Shown here piece by piece: positions 5,252 to 6,178 of a stretch of 6,178 nt of DNA. The notes beneath the pieces are model-generated. The model saw only the letters and a program-made list of their open reading frames with translations, did no database searches and was not told the DNA's origin. The stretch's first letter is position 1. The number at the start of each line of letters is the position of its first letter. Position numbers and translations under genes: made by a program. Origin of the DNA: Elusimicrobia bacterium CG03_land_8_20_14_0_80_50_18 (GTDB lineage: Bacteria; CG03); the NCBI GenBank assembly GCA_002780705.1, contig PEUP01000055.1:657-6834 (forward strand), given 5' to 3'.

Positions 5252-5648
5252 AGTGGTTCTTGATACCAATGTATTTATTAGCATGCTGTTGAAAAGCAGA
5301 AATTGTCTGAAAATACGGGAAACATTTTTAAATAACCTTTTTGAAGTTATCATTTCACCGAATTTAATGCGGGAATTTCTGCTGACTGTCCGTAAAGAAA
5401 AGTTTAAAGATATCTTCAGCCGCCGGGAAATTGAAAACCTTATTGAATTAATAAATACTGACATGGCGCTAATTATTCCGGAAGAAAAAATATCAATTTG
5501 CCGCGACAGCGCGGATAATATTATTCTTGAATGCGCCGCAGCCGGAAAAGCCGACTTTATCGTCACAGGAGATAATGACTTGCTTGCGCTAAAATCATTT
5601 CGCAAAATCCGCATCATAACACCAATTAATTTCCTGAAAATTCTATAG
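5244..5648 (+). CDS. PIN-domain toxin (ribonuclease), putative toxin-antitoxin component
   Basis: A 134-residue single PIN domain of normal length for the COG1569/TIGR00305 toxin group. The metal-binding acids are in place: D7 in VVLDTNVFIS, E44 in LMREF, D91 in the DSADNIILECA stretch, and D110 in TGDNDLLAL. N9 and T108 of the usual motifs are also present. Such toxins are magnesium-dependent RNases that cut tRNA, rRNA or mRNA in the cytosol when the antitoxin is lost; the target here is unknown. The start chosen is the ATG at 5244. It overlaps the antitoxin stop and directly precedes the first PIN strand. The frame is open further upstream to 5070, but that part is antitoxin DNA read in another frame. 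Translation is probably coupled to the antitoxin, as no good ribosome site is seen. All catalytic residues are intact, so the toxin is probably active. Confidence 0.88.
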   Translation: MVRVVLDTNVFISMLLKSRNCLKIRETFLNNLFEVIISPNLMREFLLTVRKEKFKDIFSRREIENLIELINTDMALIIPEEKISICRDSADNIILECAAAGKADFIVTGDNDLLALKSFRKIRIITPINFLKIL

Positions 5649-5724
5649 AAAGAAGGTGACATCCTACATTTTTTATTCATTGATTCCCCTCATTTTTCTA
5701 AAATAATTCATCCGATCTTCTCAC

Positions 5725-5844
5725 TTACCCGCTTTTTTTCGCGATTCCGCCATCCCTACTTCCTCTTGTCGCGGTCATACATTTGCCCCGGACCTTGACA
5801 TTTTGACATTCTATCTTTTTTTGCAGTTTTCGGTTTTTCATCAT
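5725..5844 (-). CDS. possible 39-residue ORF in repeat copy 2
   Basis: The frame that forms the 21-residue leader in repeat copy 1 is also open here (ATGATG at 5839-5844). It continues past the repeat boundary for 18 more codons to TAA at 5725. The extension is Gly, Lys and Arg rich (TATRGSRDGG, then IAKKSG) and matches nothing I recognise. There is only a weak upstream GGAAAAG. It may be a degraded gene start, a chance frame, or part of a mobile repeat unit. Confidence 0.15.
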   Translation of the reverse strand: MMKNRKLQKKIECQNVKVRGKCMTATRGSRDGGIAKKSG

Positions 5845-5864
5845 TTTTCTTTTCCGTAGCGGTC
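5780..5864. repeat. 85-base direct repeat, copy 2 (downstream of TatD)
   Basis: It matches 4667-4751 at 84 of 85 positions in the same orientation, offset by 1113 bases. Here its left end runs into the unannotated tail after the toxin rather than into a gene, and its right end runs into a hairpin just beyond the TatD stop. The two copies bracket the toxin-antitoxin operon. Confidence 0.95.
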
Positions 5865-5890
5865 GCATTGCCATGCGACTTTGTAGCTAC
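5856..5890. repeat. hairpin at the end of repeat copy 2
   Basis: GTAGC (5856-5860) pairs with GCTAC (5886-5890), and GTCGCAT (5862-5868) pairs with ATGCGAC (5873-5879) around a TGCC loop. The position relative to the 85-base repeat is the same as for the copy-1 hairpin, and both end in GCTACATT. The inner arms, however, have different sequences. It lies 18 bases after the TatD stop on the minus strand but lacks a T-run there. Confidence 0.8.
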
Positions 5891-5907
5891 ATTTATGCAA
5901 CACGCTC

Positions 5908-6178
5908 TCAAATAGCAAAAAAAACTTTCGCGTTTGATGACAGCAACGATATGAGCGCGTCTTTATCCATGGCCATGAGCCGCGCGAACTCGTCGTAATT
6001 GTAACTCACATAAGCGGGCTCGTTCCTCTTTCCCCGCACAGGCTGGGGCGCCAGATAAGGGGCGTCCGTCTCCAGAAGAAGACGCTCAGGGGGCATCTTC
6101 AAAGCGGTCTCCCTGAGAGCGCCGGCGTTTTTAAATGTGATTTGCCCGGCGAAAGATACGAAATAACCCTGCCCAAGC
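5908..6178 (-). CDS. TatD-family metal-dependent hydrolase, C-terminal part (runs off the right edge)
   Basis: The minus-strand frame is open from the window edge to TGA at 5908, giving the last 89 residues. The visible part reads YFVSFAGQITFKNA, then ALKMPPERLLLETDAPYLAP, then RGKRNEPAYV, and ends SSNAKVFFAI. The LLLETDAPYLAP segment with its metal-binding Asp, followed by RGKRNEPAYV, is diagnostic of TatD/YcfH-type amidohydrolase-fold nucleases. These are cytosolic magnesium-dependent DNases or exonucleases implicated in DNA repair and D-aminoacyl-tRNA-type housekeeping. The full protein is usually about 255-265 residues, so roughly two thirds lies beyond the edge. The visible 3' end is intact. 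SDR lies in the same direction but is separated by the repeat-flanked toxin-antitoxin segment, so the two are unlikely to be co-transcribed now. Confidence 0.93.
   Translation of the reverse strand, partial: LGQGYFVSFAGQITFKNAGALRETALKMPPERLLLETDAPYLAPQPVRGKRNEPAYVSYNYDEFARLMAMDKDALISLLSSNAKVFFAI

Noticed and set aside
4901..5680. A 259-codon minus-strand open frame opposite the toxin-antitoxin operon
   Set aside because: It is antisense to two genes with clear family motifs, coupling and promoter. Its translation is Ser/Arg/Ile/Phe-rich with no recognisable domain, as expected for a shadow frame.
4667..5864. CRISPR array or classical insertion sequence
   Set aside because: There are only two repeat copies 1113 bases apart, no regular spacers, no transposase reading frame and no terminal inverted repeats bounding the segment.

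Overview
The window looks like chromosomal DNA of a Gram-negative bacterium from a little-studied lineage. The lipoprotein signal and the sugar-binding-type lipoprotein fold imply an outer membrane or periplasm. Hairpin-rich intergenic repeats of the kind seen in uncultivated phyla such as Elusimicrobiota or Omnitrophota fit, but the phylum is a guess. Host genes are moderately GC-rich (about 52-63% in hand-counted 60-base lines). The toxin-antitoxin pair near the right end is clearly AT-richer (about 32-42% in three such lines).

Layout. Positions 1-239 (minus) hold the N-terminus of an SPFH/prohibitin-family membrane protein that runs off the left edge. Positions 240-429 are a divergent promoter region with a stem-loop. 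On the plus strand follow a lipoprotein with an NADase-type glycan-binding (discoidin-like) domain (430-1503), a phosphoglycolate-phosphatase-like HAD hydrolase 12 bases further on (1516-2187), and a neurotransmitter:sodium symporter of the LeuT/SERT superfamily (2269-3747). A strong stem-loop (3754-3786) separates these from a convergent minus-strand pair: a short-chain dehydrogenase (SDR, 3911-4669) and an overlapping 32-residue lysine-rich ORF (3823-3921). From 4670 to 5026 there is no gene apart from a possible leader peptide; this stretch is packed with inverted repeats. A plus-strand toxin-antitoxin operon follows (antitoxin 5027-5251, PIN-domain toxin 5244-5648), with a near-consensus sigma70 promoter. 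The right edge holds the C-terminal third of a TatD-family metal-dependent nuclease on the minus strand (5908 to beyond 6178).

The most notable architecture is that the toxin-antitoxin operon lies between two direct copies of an 85-base sequence (4667-4751 and 5780-5864, one mismatch, offset 1113). Each copy runs into a hairpin whose arms differ in sequence between the copies but still pair. One copy ends exactly on the ATG of the SDR gene and carries a mini-ORF that overlaps that start as ATGA. The module therefore looks like an acquired cassette sitting between TatD and SDR genes, with repeats that could recombine to delete it.

No rRNA, tRNA, CRISPR array or recognisable transposase was seen. 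No complete new multi-gene system is evident. The repeat-flanked toxin-antitoxin cassette and its repeat family are the best candidates for something undescribed.
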